Source of the DNA: an uncultured Clostridia bacterium
GTDB lineage: Bacteria > Bacillota > Clostridia > RUG12999
Reading direction: 5' to 3'
NCBI GenBank assembly: GCA_949739095.1
Contig: CATIYX010000219.1
Coordinates: forward strand, 1-6,202
DNA length: 6,202 nt
The notes under the pieces were generated by a model that saw only the letters and a program-made list of their open reading frames with translations, was not told where the DNA came from and did not search any database. Positions 1 through 5,751 of this stretch are shown one piece after another (position 1 is the first letter of the stretch; each line of letters opens with the position of its first letter). A program made the translations under genes and the position numbers.

Positions 1-94
1 AGCCTTCTTCAAACACCTTCACAACAGAATTGCCGCTCTGATATACGGTTTTATGCGCCCGCCCTACAAGGACCTTACTGTTTTCTAACTTCAT
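1..94 (-). CDS. Probable phosphotransferase/kinase, N-terminal fragment (cut by window edge)
   Basis: Only the first 31 codons are present; the gene runs off the left edge. The start ATG (92-94, minus) is fixed by a strong AAGGAGG at 103-109 with 8-nt spacing. The peptide begins MKLENSKVLVGR and continues AHKTVYQSGNSVVKVFEEG. A short strand, a G-R turn, then [KT]-V-Y-x-x-G-x-x-V-x-K-V-F is the look of the first strands and the conserved lysine (VVKVF, K26) of aminoglycoside/choline-kinase-like phosphotransferases. From memory it most resembles the clostridial TIGR02172-type family, whose substrates are mostly unknown. The gene starts 76 bp downstream of adhE on the same strand with no convincing terminator between, so co-transcription with adhE is possible. 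The reading frame and start are clear; the family call is inference from a short segment. Confidence 0.6.
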   Translation of the reverse strand, partial: MKLENSKVLVGRAHKTVYQSGNSVVKVFEEG

Positions 95-131
95 CAGGGA
101 TTCCTCCTTACATTATGATTCCGGCTGCTGC

Positions 132-153
132 GCGGCAGGATAATACCCGCCGC
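132..153 (-). other. GC-rich hairpin between adhE and the kinase gene
   Basis: Arms 132-139 (GCGGCAGG) and 146-153 (CCCGCCGC) pair with one mismatch around a 6-nt loop. In the minus direction, which is that of both flanking genes, no T-run follows, so this is not a standard intrinsic terminator for adhE. It lies 22 nt before the AAGGAGG of the kinase gene. It could be an mRNA 3'-end stabiliser, a weak pause site, or nothing. Confidence 0.3.
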
Positions 154-170
154 ACCTGCACTGCCATTTT

Positions 171-2780
171 TTATTTTCCGTAATAGGATTTCAGATACAG
201 CTCTTTGATTTCAGAAATCAGAGGATATCTCGGGTTTGCACCGGTACACTGGTCGTTAAATGCCTGTTCGCACATCTCATCCAGCGTATCCAGGAAATCT
301 TTCTCTGTAATACCATAATCTTTGATGGTTTTCTTGATACCAATTTTTTCTTTCAAGTCTTCCAGTGCAGCGATGAATTTTTCAAATGTATCCTTGTCAT
401 CTTTTCCAACAATGCCGCAGAAATGCGCCGCTTCCACATAACGTTCAAACGCGTGCGGATACTGATATTGTGAGAAAGTACCCATCTTGGTCGGTACATC
501 CGCTGCATTGTAGCGCATGATGTTTGTCAAAATAATAGCATTTGCCACACCGTGCGGCAGGTGATGATATGCACCCAGTTTGTGCGCCATGGAGTGATTC
601 AGTCCCAGGAACGCATTTGCAAATGCCATACCTGCCATGCAAGCTGCATCCGCCATTTTTTCACGTGCAATCGGGTCATTTGCACCGTTTTCATACGCGC
701 TTGGTAGGTATTGCAGCACGTTTTTCATCGCTTTGAGCGCCAGACCATCCGTATAGTCTGTTGCCATAACGGAAACATATGCTTCCAGCGCATGGGTCAT
801 AACGTCGATACCAGACGCGCTGGTCAGACCTTTCGGCTGACTCATCATGTTGTCTACGTCCACAATTGCCATATTCGGCATCAGCTCGTAGTCTGCGAGC
901 GGATATTTCACGCCGGTTTTTTCGTCTGTGATAACCGCGAACGGCGTCACTTCAGATCCGGTTCCGGAAGAAGTCGGGATTGCAACAAAATATGCTTTTT
1001 CACCCATTTTCGGGAAGGTATAGACACGTTTACGGATATCAATGAAGTCCATTGCCATGTCCATGAAGTTTACATCCGGATGTTCATAGAGCACCCACAT
1101 AATTTTTCCTGCGTCCATTGCACTACCGCCGCCCAATGCGATAATCACATCCGGCTCGAAAGAACGCATTTGTTCTGCACCTTTGGTTGCGCATTCCAGC
1201 GTCGGGTCAGGCGCAACTTCATAGAAGCAAGTATGTTCAATGCCCATTTCATCTAATTTATTTTCAATTGATTTCACATAACCATTTTTATACAGGAACG
1301 AGTCGGTGACGATGAACGCCCGTTTTTTACCCATTACACTGCCGAGTTCATCCAATGCTACCGGCATACAGCCTTTTTTGAAATATACTTTTTCAGGCGC
1401 TCTGAACCAAAGCATGTTCTCTCTCCTCTCAGCAACCGTTTTCACATTCAGCAAATGTTTCACGCCAACGTTCTCCGAAACAGAGTTTCCGCCCCAGGAA
1501 CCACAGCCCCACGTGAGGGACGGCGCCATTTTGAAGTTATACAAATCGCCGATACCACCGTGGGAGGAAGGTGTGTTCACCAGCACACGGCAAGTTTTCA
1601 TTGCCGCAGCATGTTTTGCCATTTTTTCTTTTTCCGCTGGATGGATATACAGAGAAGATGTATGTCCATAACCGCCATCCGCAACCAAACGCTCCGCTTT
1701 TGCAATTGCTTCGTCAAAATCTTTTGCTTTATACATTGCCAACACCGGAGACAGTTTTTCATGTGCAAATTCTTCGGAAATATCAACTGATTCCACTTCA
1801 CCAATCAAAATTTTCGTCTCTGCCGGCACTTTCACACCTGCAATTTCTGCAATCTTCGCTGCAGGCTGACCTACGATTTTCGCATTGACAGCACCATTGA
1901 TGATAACCGTCTTACGTACTTTATCCAGTTCTGCACCTTTAAGGAAATAGCAGCCACGCATCTGGAATTCCTGTTTCACATGTTCATAAATGCTTGCCAA
2001 TACTGTTACAGACTGCTCTGATGCACAAATCATACCATTATCAAAAGTCTTGGAATGAATGATGGAGCTAACTGCCATTTTAATGTCTGCTGTTTCGTCA
2101 ATGATAACCGGTGTATTTCCAGGTCCCACACCAATTGCCGGCTTACCGGAAGAATAAGCTGCTTTCACCATGCCGGGACCACCTGTTGCCAGAATAATGT
2201 CCGCACTTTTCATCACTTCATTGGTCAGTTCCAAAGACGGAACGTCAATCCAGCCAATAATACCTTCTGGTGCGCCCGCTTTCACTGCTGCATCCAGCAC
2301 AATTTTTGCTGCTGCAATGGTGCAGTCCTTTGCACGCGGATGGGGGCTGATAATAATTGCATTTCTGGTTTTCAGCGCAATCAGCGTTTTGAAAATTGCT
2401 GTAGACGTTGGGTTTGTTGTGGGGATAACCGCCGCAACCAGTCCAATCGGTTCCGCTACTTTTTTCACACCAAATGCCGTATCTTCTTCAATCACTCCGC
2501 AGGTTTTAGTGTTTTTATAGGCATTATAGATATATTCTGCCGCATAGTGGTTTTTAATGACTTTGTCCTCCACCACACCCATGCCGGTTTCTTCCACTGC
2601 CATTTTTGCCAGCGGAATTCTTTCTTTGTTTGCCGCAAGTGCTGCTTCATAGAAAATTTTGTCCACCTGCTCCTGCGTGAAGTTTGCAAACTGTTTCTGC
2701 GCTTCGCGCATTGCGTTCATTTTTGCAATCAACGCTTCAACATTGTCAATGACTGCAGGGATTTCTGTTTTTTTTGCCAT
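171..2780 (-). CDS. adhE: Bifunctional acetaldehyde-CoA / alcohol dehydrogenase AdhE
   Basis: This cytosolic fermentation enzyme reduces acetyl-CoA to acetaldehyde and then ethanol, using two NADH; in known members it forms spirosome filaments. The 869 residues match the usual AdhE length. The N-terminal aldehyde dehydrogenase domain (about 1-440) has the IPTTNPTSTAIFK segment near 119-131, GPGNTP at 219-224 and the catalytic cysteine C252 in GMICASEQS. After a linker, the C-terminal iron-dependent alcohol dehydrogenase domain (about 460-869) has GGGSAMDAGK at 550-559, SSGTGSEVTPFAV at 604-616, and the expected iron ligands D659, H663, H729 and H743, each offset by 6 from E. coli D653/H657/H723/H737 (numbering recalled from memory). 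No key residue is missing. The start ATG (2778-2780) has GGGAGG at about 2789-2794. The promoter and operator-like sites lie 90-130 bp upstream. A kinase-like gene follows 76 bp downstream. Confidence 0.98.
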   Translation of the reverse strand: MAKKTEIPAVIDNVEALIAKMNAMREAQKQFANFTQEQVDKIFYEAALAANKERIPLAKMAVEETGMGVVEDKVIKNHYAAEYIYNAYKNTKTCGVIEEDTAFGVKKVAEPIGLVAAVIPTTNPTSTAIFKTLIALKTRNAIIISPHPRAKDCTIAAAKIVLDAAVKAGAPEGIIGWIDVPSLELTNEVMKSADIILATGGPGMVKAAYSSGKPAIGVGPGNTPVIIDETADIKMAVSSIIHSKTFDNGMICASEQSVTVLASIYEHVKQEFQMRGCYFLKGAELDKVRKTVIINGAVNAKIVGQPAAKIAEIAGVKVPAETKILIGEVESVDISEEFAHEKLSPVLAMYKAKDFDEAIAKAERLVADGGYGHTSSLYIHPAEKEKMAKHAAAMKTCRVLVNTPSSHGGIGDLYNFKMAPSLTWGCGSWGGNSVSENVGVKHLLNVKTVAERRENMLWFRAPEKVYFKKGCMPVALDELGSVMGKKRAFIVTDSFLYKNGYVKSIENKLDEMGIEHTCFYEVAPDPTLECATKGAEQMRSFEPDVIIALGGGSAMDAGKIMWVLYEHPDVNFMDMAMDFIDIRKRVYTFPKMGEKAYFVAIPTSSGTGSEVTPFAVITDEKTGVKYPLADYELMPNMAIVDVDNMMSQPKGLTSASGIDVMTHALEAYVSVMATDYTDGLALKAMKNVLQYLPSAYENGANDPIAREKMADAACMAGMAFANAFLGLNHSMAHKLGAYHHLPHGVANAIILTNIMRYNAADVPTKMGTFSQYQYPHAFERYVEAAHFCGIVGKDDKDTFEKFIAALEDLKEKIGIKKTIKDYGITEKDFLDTLDEMCEQAFNDQCTGANPRYPLISEIKELYLKSYYGK

Positions 2781-2814
2781 TTTATTTACCTCCCAAAATA
2801 ACGTTCCAACTTTT

Positions 2815-2835
2815 CGTTACTGGTTTGCCGTAACG
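2815..2835 (-). other. Small stem-loop in the adhE 5' leader
   Basis: CGTTAC (2815-2820) and GTAACG (2830-2835) form a perfect 6-bp stem with a 9-nt loop, inside the predicted untranslated leader of about 91 nt. It ends some 20 nt before the GGGAGG. It is not a terminator, because no T-run follows. It may affect mRNA stability or be incidental. Confidence 0.3.
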
Positions 2836-2847
2836 TGCTTCATTACT

Positions 2848-2866
2848 TTGACATTTATTTAACAAT
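2848..2866. promoter_or_regulatory. Rex-like operator half of a dual site, downstream of the adhE start of transcription
   Basis: The 19-mer TTGACATTTATTTAACAAT is an exact reverse complement of the site at 2889-2907. Read on the minus strand, its core is TTGTTAA-ATAA-ATGTCAA. Against the clostridial Rex operator form TTGTTAA-N4-TTAACAA (recalled), the first half matches 7 of 7 and the second 4 of 7. It would lie at about +6 to +24 of the adhE transcript, where a bound repressor blocks RNA polymerase. Rex releases DNA when NADH rises, and adhE is a classic target. The exact inverted repeat is seen directly; the assignment to Rex is inference. Confidence 0.6.
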
Positions 2867-2878
2867 CTTACTAATACC

Positions 2879-2907
2879 ATTATATCCCATTGTTAAATAA
2901 ATGTCAA
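2879..2907 (-). promoter_or_regulatory. Perfect-consensus sigma-A promoter of adhE
   Basis: On the minus strand TTGACA (2902-2907) is followed by exactly 17 bp and TATAAT (2879-2884), matching both consensus hexamers. Transcription should start near A2872, giving a leader of about 91 nt. Such a strong promoter would normally need repression, which fits the two operator-like sites that overlap the -35/spacer and lie just past +1. Confidence 0.88.
2889..2907. promoter_or_regulatory. Rex-like operator overlapping the adhE -35 and spacer
   Basis: ATTGTTAAATAAATGTCAA is the second arm of the perfect inverted pair with 2848-2866. It contains the -35 hexamer itself (minus TTGACA at 2902-2907), so any protein bound here would occlude it. 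The arm centres are 41 bp apart, close to four helical turns, so two bound dimers would face the same side of the DNA. The intervening 22 bp hold the -10 and the start point. Confidence 0.6.
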
Positions 2908-3295
2908 TGTTTTTTTGAGATTTATTTTTTTCCGGCAACCAAAATTTCACCTGATTCAGAAGCGATTTTTGTCTAAAATGATTGTTTGCATAAAACTGCT
3001 GCTGCTGCTTCCCTTTCCCATCACTGTAAAACACTATTTTTATCACTATTATAACATTACAAAACAAATCGTGTATCAACCAAGTATCCTGCTTCCACCA
3101 ATTCCGTTTTCCAGTTATTTTCTATTATAATATAAACGACCACAAAAAACAAGTCTCCCCTTTTATCACTTCTATTTTTATTGGCATATTTTCCCAAATA
3201 TTGTTACAACCTTCCGTCACTTTGACGAGACTATACCATAATCCCTTTTTTCATGAAGAGAATTGTTTCCATAACACACCGTAGAGGAAACAAAA
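2908..3295. other. AT-rich intergenic region with no convincing gene
   Basis: This long stretch between the adhE promoter and the small ORF has many stops in all frames. ORFs such as 2855-3079 (minus) and 2915-3130 (plus) lack ribosome binding sites and look non-coding. Minor items: a CTG run at about 2996-3009; a minus-strand TATAAT at 3124-3129, 17 bp from a poor -35 TTGTTT (3147-3152); another minus-strand TATAAT at 3048-3053 with no good -35; a 5-bp hairpin CGTCA-ctt-TGACG at 3215-3227; and a possible weak plus-strand promoter TTGGCA (3181-3186), 18 bp, TACAAC (3205-3210) that could serve the ORF at 3296. None is strong enough to list separately. Confidence 0.6.
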
Positions 3296-3391
3296 ATGGC
3301 GGATATTGAGGGGCAAGGGATGCTTGCCACGGAGTTGTACAGATTCGTAGCACGACTTAGGCGTGCGACAAAACACCCCCTCGGAATGTAG
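3296..3391 (+). CDS. Candidate 31-residue small protein (or structured small RNA)
   Basis: ATG at 3296 is preceded by AGAGGA (3283-3288) with 7-nt spacing. The frame runs 31 codons to TAG at 3389-3391, and a strong hairpin terminator starts 4 bp later. The peptide begins MADIEGQGMLATEL, passes through YRFVARLRRATK and ends HPLGM. The middle would form a basic amphipathic helix (R16, R20, R22, R23, K26). No family is recognised. GC is about 54% by hand count, well above the AT-rich DNA to its left. The same bases can fold: GAGGGG (3308-3313) with CCCCTC (3377-3382), GGCAAG (3312-3317) with CTTGCC (3323-3328, sharing two bases with the first helix), and GCACG (3350-3354) with CGTGC (3362-3366). 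It could therefore be a small RNA, a dispersed repeat unit, or the broken start of a longer gene. Its promoter is uncertain. Confidence 0.4.
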   Translation: MADIEGQGMLATELYRFVARLRRATKHPLGM

Positions 3392-3395
3392 TCAC

Positions 3396-3438
3396 AAAAA
3401 AAAGACCGGAGACATTATTTCCGTCCTCGGTCCTTTTT
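3396..3438 (-). terminator. Bidirectional intrinsic terminator
   Basis: Arms 3403-3413 and 3423-3433 pair around a 9-nt loop (3414-3422), with one internal mismatch, one G-T pair and an open outermost pair. On the minus strand the stem is followed by at least eight T (complement of the A-run 3396-3403), ideal for ending the stalk-repeat gene whose stop is 18 bp upstream at 3456-3458. On the plus strand five T follow (3434-3438), so it can also end a transcript from the small ORF at 3296-3391. Confidence 0.85.
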
Positions 3439-3455
3439 ATATATGAAGCACTCGC

Positions 3456-4742
3456 TTATTTCTGCACGGTGATTTTCACTGCCGGCGTCTGTGGTGGAAT
3501 GCTCATGGTCATCATGTTTTTGTGCACTGCTTTGATTTCCATTCCTTCTTTCAAGTCTTCCAATTGCAGTGCTTTTCCATCTTCATCCACGATTTCTGTT
3601 TCTTCACCTACCAGCAAGATAGTCTGTGCATTTGGGTCTTTTTCGTCCCCAATTGTCACGCGACCTTCTTCTGCGTCAACTTCTGCAATGGTTCCTTCCA
3701 GTTCTGCTGTTTCTGGCACCTGTGCTGCATCAACATCTACCACTTCAATTTCATAGGCAAATATCTGCGGTGGTAAGCTTTTGGTCATTGCAATGGAATG
3801 AATCACACGAATGCTATCGTCCGCTTTGATATCTTTTAACTCAATTTCTTTTCCGTCTTTGGTGATTTTTGTTTCGTCTCCAACATTGAATACAACCTGT
3901 GTTTCCGGTTTTTCAATGTCTTCTCCTGTGACAATCTGCTGCGCTTCCACATCAACCTCTAACACTTTTGCAAGACTGGTCTCCGTTTCGCGTTCTTCCA
4001 CTATTCTCACGCTTACCGGAACATTCTGCGGCGGTTCACTTGCCGTCATAATATCTCCATATACAACGTTGACCTTCATTCCTTCCGTCAAATCGGCAAT
4101 TTTGATATCATTGCCGTCTTTGCCCACCAGTTTCGTTTCCTCACCAATATTCAGAACGACTGTATTGCCTGTGAGCGTTTCCACTACGATGCTGTTTTCT
4201 CCCACTTCGGAAACAATTGCGGTATCAATACCTTGCGGTGCCGCTTCGCCTGTTTCATCCGCTTCTGTGATAGCCACTGTACCTGTCGGGTCAATGGTAA
4301 CGGTTGTATGTAAGATTTCATCCGCAAATTCTACCGGCACGAAGGTTGTTCCTTCAATTTCAACCGGTGCTTTGCCCAACGGCATGGGCGCTGTTTTTGC
4401 AAAAGTATATCCATCCACACCGATTTGCAATGTGATGAAATTTGCGCCGCGTGTCAGCCATACGGATTCTGATTCGCCGACCCATTCTACTTCAAAACCT
4501 AACGCTTCTGCGATTGCGCGAAGCGGAATCATCACTTTGTCGCCGTCCATGTAGCCTTTTTTCTCCAGCTGCACGCCATTTACTACAACAGCATAGTCTC
4601 TCGCTGTGCTCACTGCCGTTGTCATCACGCCTTCTCCACGGTCAATCGGCTCCCGACCTTCTACATATTCCGCCATCGCTGTGCTGGCAGATAATACCGT
4701 TACAGCAGCAGTAAGCGCCAAAATCTGATTTCTCTTTTTCAT
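3456..4742 (-). CDS. Secreted stalk-domain protein with three tandem MTxSxPPQ repeats
   Basis: The protein has 428 residues. The start at 4740-4742 is chosen because AGGAGGT (4751-4757) lies 8 nt upstream and the next residues form a clean signal peptide: MKKR, hydrophobic core 7-19, and AMA before E25. An in-frame ATG at 4806-4808 would add 22 residues but lacks a usable ribosome binding site and would bury the signal. Residues about 48-158 resemble the copper amine oxidase N-terminal-like stalk domain (VVVNGVQL, MIPLRAIAEALGFEVEW, FVPVEFADEIL), common in clostridial exported proteins. Three acidic beta-rich repeats follow at about 171-250, 256-335 and 346-427. Each has a G-[ED]-E-T-K/E-like strand, a K-D-G or D-G turn, a DL/DI-K-E/A turn, and a closing M-T-x-S-x-P-P-Q-like motif (PPQ at 237-239, 324-326, 416-418). 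No transmembrane anchor, sortase motif or catalytic residue is seen. Function is unknown; an envelope or extracellular binding role is inferred. Confidence 0.88.
   Translation of the reverse strand: MKKRNQILALTAAVTVLSASTAMAEYVEGREPIDRGEGVMTTAVSTARDYAVVVNGVQLEKKGYMDGDKVMIPLRAIAEALGFEVEWVGESESVWLTRGANFITLQIGVDGYTFAKTAPMPLGKAPVEIEGTTFVPVEFADEILHTTVTIDPTGTVAITEADETGEAAPQGIDTAIVSEVGENSIVVETLTGNTVVLNIGEETKLVGKDGNDIKIADLTEGMKVNVVYGDIMTASEPPQNVPVSVRIVEERETETSLAKVLEVDVEAQQIVTGEDIEKPETQVVFNVGDETKITKDGKEIELKDIKADDSIRVIHSIAMTKSLPPQIFAYEIEVVDVDAAQVPETAELEGTIAEVDAEEGRVTIGDEKDPNAQTILLVGEETEIVDEDGKALQLEDLKEGMEIKAVHKNMMTMSIPPQTPAVKITVQK
3459..4232 (-). repeat. Three tandem coding repeats of about 80 residues
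   Basis: Repeat 1 is at 3993-4232, repeat 2 at 3738-3977 and repeat 3 at 3459-3707. Aligned by eye, they share IGEETKLV/VGDETKIT/VGEETEIV, then KDGNDIKI/KDGKEIEL/EDGKALQL, then DLTEGMKV/DIKADDSI/DLKEGMEI, then IMTASEPPQ/AMTKSLPPQ/MMTMSIPPQ, and a closing V-x-I/E-x-V strand. They have diverged clearly at the protein level, so the duplication is old and not a recent slippage product. Confidence 0.85.
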
Positions 4743-4816
4743 AAACGAATACCTCCTGTTTTTATGTATATTTTTATATTTTTTCTTGAAGTCTTTTTTG
4801 TGACTCATCCTTTTAG

Positions 4817-4903
4817 ACGCACACTATAGAAAAAAGTTCCAAACGTGGGATGGAAAATTTTTTAACCACAGCAAACGCACACTATAATAGCAACGCACAC
4901 TAT
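4817..4903. repeat. Three identical 11-bp direct repeats in the divergent promoter region
   Basis: ACGCACACTAT occurs at 4817-4827, 4875-4885 and 4893-4903, all in the same orientation, with start-to-start distances of 58 and 18 bp. A partial fourth (AAACGC) lies at 4907-4912. Copies 2 and 3 overlap the -10 and spacer of the predicted minus-strand promoter; copy 1 would be in its leader. On the minus strand copies 1 and 2 read TATAGTGTGCGT, so each carries a -10-like hexamer. They are plausible binding sites for a regulator or a set of alternative promoters. No known motif was recognised. Confidence 0.7.
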
Positions 4904-4909
4904 TGCAAA
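4881..4909 (-). promoter_or_regulatory. Probable promoter of the stalk-repeat gene
   Basis: On the minus strand TTTGCA (4904-4909) is followed by 17 bp and TATAGT (4881-4886), matching the consensus at 4 of 6 and 5 of 6. The predicted start near 4874 gives a long leader of about 130 nt. Two of the 11-bp repeats overlap this promoter. A second TATAGT in repeat 1 (4823-4828) has only a poor -35, so the exact start is uncertain. Confidence 0.5.
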
Positions 4910-4938
4910 CGCTCCTTGTTTCAAATGCGAAAAAATGT

Positions 4939-4967
4939 TTGACTATCCCGCCTCAATATAGTATACT
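4939..4967 (+). promoter_or_regulatory. Promoter of the TtcA-like / LiaF-like operon
   Basis: TTGACT (4939-4944), a 17-bp spacer and TATACT (4962-4967) match the sigma-A consensus 5 of 6 at each hexamer. Transcription should begin near A4974, only two bases before AGGAG (4976-4980), leaving a leader of about 19 nt. This also argues against the in-frame ATG at 4903, which lies upstream of the promoter. Confidence 0.82.
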
Positions 4968-4992
4968 TAACATACAGGAGTTGAACATATCT

Positions 4993-5751
4993 ATGAACCG
5001 AATGCAACAATTATTAGGATATACACGTCGGTGTGTGGATACCTATCAAATGATTCAGCCGGACGATAACATTGCTATAGGCGTATCGGGTGGTAAGGAC
5101 AGCGTCACGCTACTTATGGTATTGGCAGCGCTGCGCCGTTTTTATCCCAATCCGTTCCGGCTTGTGGCAATCACACTGGACATGGGATTTGGCGGCATGG
5201 ATTTTACGCCGGTGGAAACGCTCTGCCGCGACCTTGATGTGCCTTTTGTTCTGGCAAAGACGGACATTGCGCCGGTTATTTTTGATATCCGTAAAGAAAA
5301 AAATCCCTGCGCACTATGCGCCAAAATGCGCCGTGGTGCGCTCCATGAAGCGGCACTGCGTAACGGTTGCCACAAGGTAGCGCTGGGGCATCACCATGAC
5401 GATGTATTGGAAACATTTTTACTTTGTCTATTCAATGAATCGCGTATCAGTTGTTTTTCCCCCGTCACTTATCTGGACCGGCGGGATATCACACTGATTC
5501 GTCCGCTGCTCTATGTGCCGGAATCGGAAATCAAACGTTTTGCGGCGGAAGAAAATATTCCTGTTATACACAATCCATGTCCGGCGGACGGACACACGCA
5601 AAGAGAAGAAATGAAAACTCTGCTGCACACGCTGGCACAGGAACGACCTGGACTGCGGGAGCGTATGTTCCGCGCCGTGGAACATTCCGCAATTCCCGGC
5701 TGGCTGGGCGGTGAGTCTACACAAAAGGAGGTTATATCTCATGAAAAATAA
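4993..5751 (+). CDS. TtcA-family PP-loop ATPase (tRNA 2-thiocytidine synthetase-like)
   Basis: The 252-residue cytosolic protein belongs to the adenine-nucleotide alpha-hydrolase (PP-loop) superfamily. TtcA proteins adenylate a tRNA cytidine and insert sulfur to make 2-thiocytidine at position 32, using an iron-sulfur cluster. Visible motifs are the PP-loop SGGKDS (32-37), the strand-end LDMGF (62-66), CALC (C106, C109) followed by KMRRGAL, LGHHHDDVLETFL (131-143), and IRPLLYVPESEI (169-180). The second cysteine region is reduced to HNPCP (C196), whereas E. coli TtcA has PCNLCG there (recalled). Three candidate cluster ligands remain. The start at 4993 is chosen over 4903 because the promoter lies between them; AGGAG at 4976-4980 has a rather long 12-nt spacing. 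The last 11 bp overlap the next gene. The family is clear, but the exact tRNA target in this organism is inferred, so no symbol is given. Confidence 0.88.
   Translation: MNRMQQLLGYTRRCVDTYQMIQPDDNIAIGVSGGKDSVTLLMVLAALRRFYPNPFRLVAITLDMGFGGMDFTPVETLCRDLDVPFVLAKTDIAPVIFDIRKEKNPCALCAKMRRGALHEAALRNGCHKVALGHHHDDVLETFLLCLFNESRISCFSPVTYLDRRDITLIRPLLYVPESEIKRFAAEENIPVIHNPCPADGHTQREEMKTLLHTLAQERPGLRERMFRAVEHSAIPGWLGGESTQKEVISHEK

Noticed and set aside
123..175. Intrinsic terminator after adhE
   Set aside because: The T-run next to the hairpin is on the plus strand; in the direction of adhE transcription the run precedes the hairpin, so it would not terminate adhE.
711..1256. A 181-codon plus-strand ORF inside adhE, with similar long plus-strand frames at 2055-2801
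   Set aside because: These are antisense shadows of adhE, very rich in Cys/His/Phe, with no ribosome binding sites. adhE itself is unambiguous.
2848..2876. Divergent plus-strand promoter using the TTGACA in the downstream operator arm
   Set aside because: No acceptable -10 at 16-18 bp (best is CTAATA/TAATAC) and no plus-strand gene follows for over 400 bp.
2996..3009. CTG trinucleotide run as a variable repeat
   Set aside because: Only about four and a half units in non-coding DNA; no evidence of functional phase variation.
2855..3079. A 74-codon minus-strand ORF upstream of adhE
   Set aside because: It has no ribosome binding site, a low-complexity composition (Lys, Asn, Gln run from the CTG repeat), and it overlaps the adhE promoter and operator sites.
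3811..4554. A 247-codon plus-strand ORF antisense to the stalk-repeat gene
   Set aside because: Ser/Thr/Val/Pro-rich shadow of an acidic repeat protein. No ribosome binding site and no recognisable domain.
4743..4808. 22-residue N-terminal extension of the stalk-repeat protein
   Set aside because: No usable ribosome binding site before the ATG at 4806-4808. The internal start has an ideal one and begins a textbook signal peptide.
4817..4903. CRISPR array for the three 11-bp repeats
   Set aside because: Repeats are too short, spacing is irregular (58 and 18 bp), and they sit in a promoter region with no cas genes nearby.
4903..4992. 30-residue N-terminal extension of the TtcA-like protein
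   Set aside because: The extension lies across and upstream of the predicted promoter, and the start at 4993 gives the normal family N-terminus.
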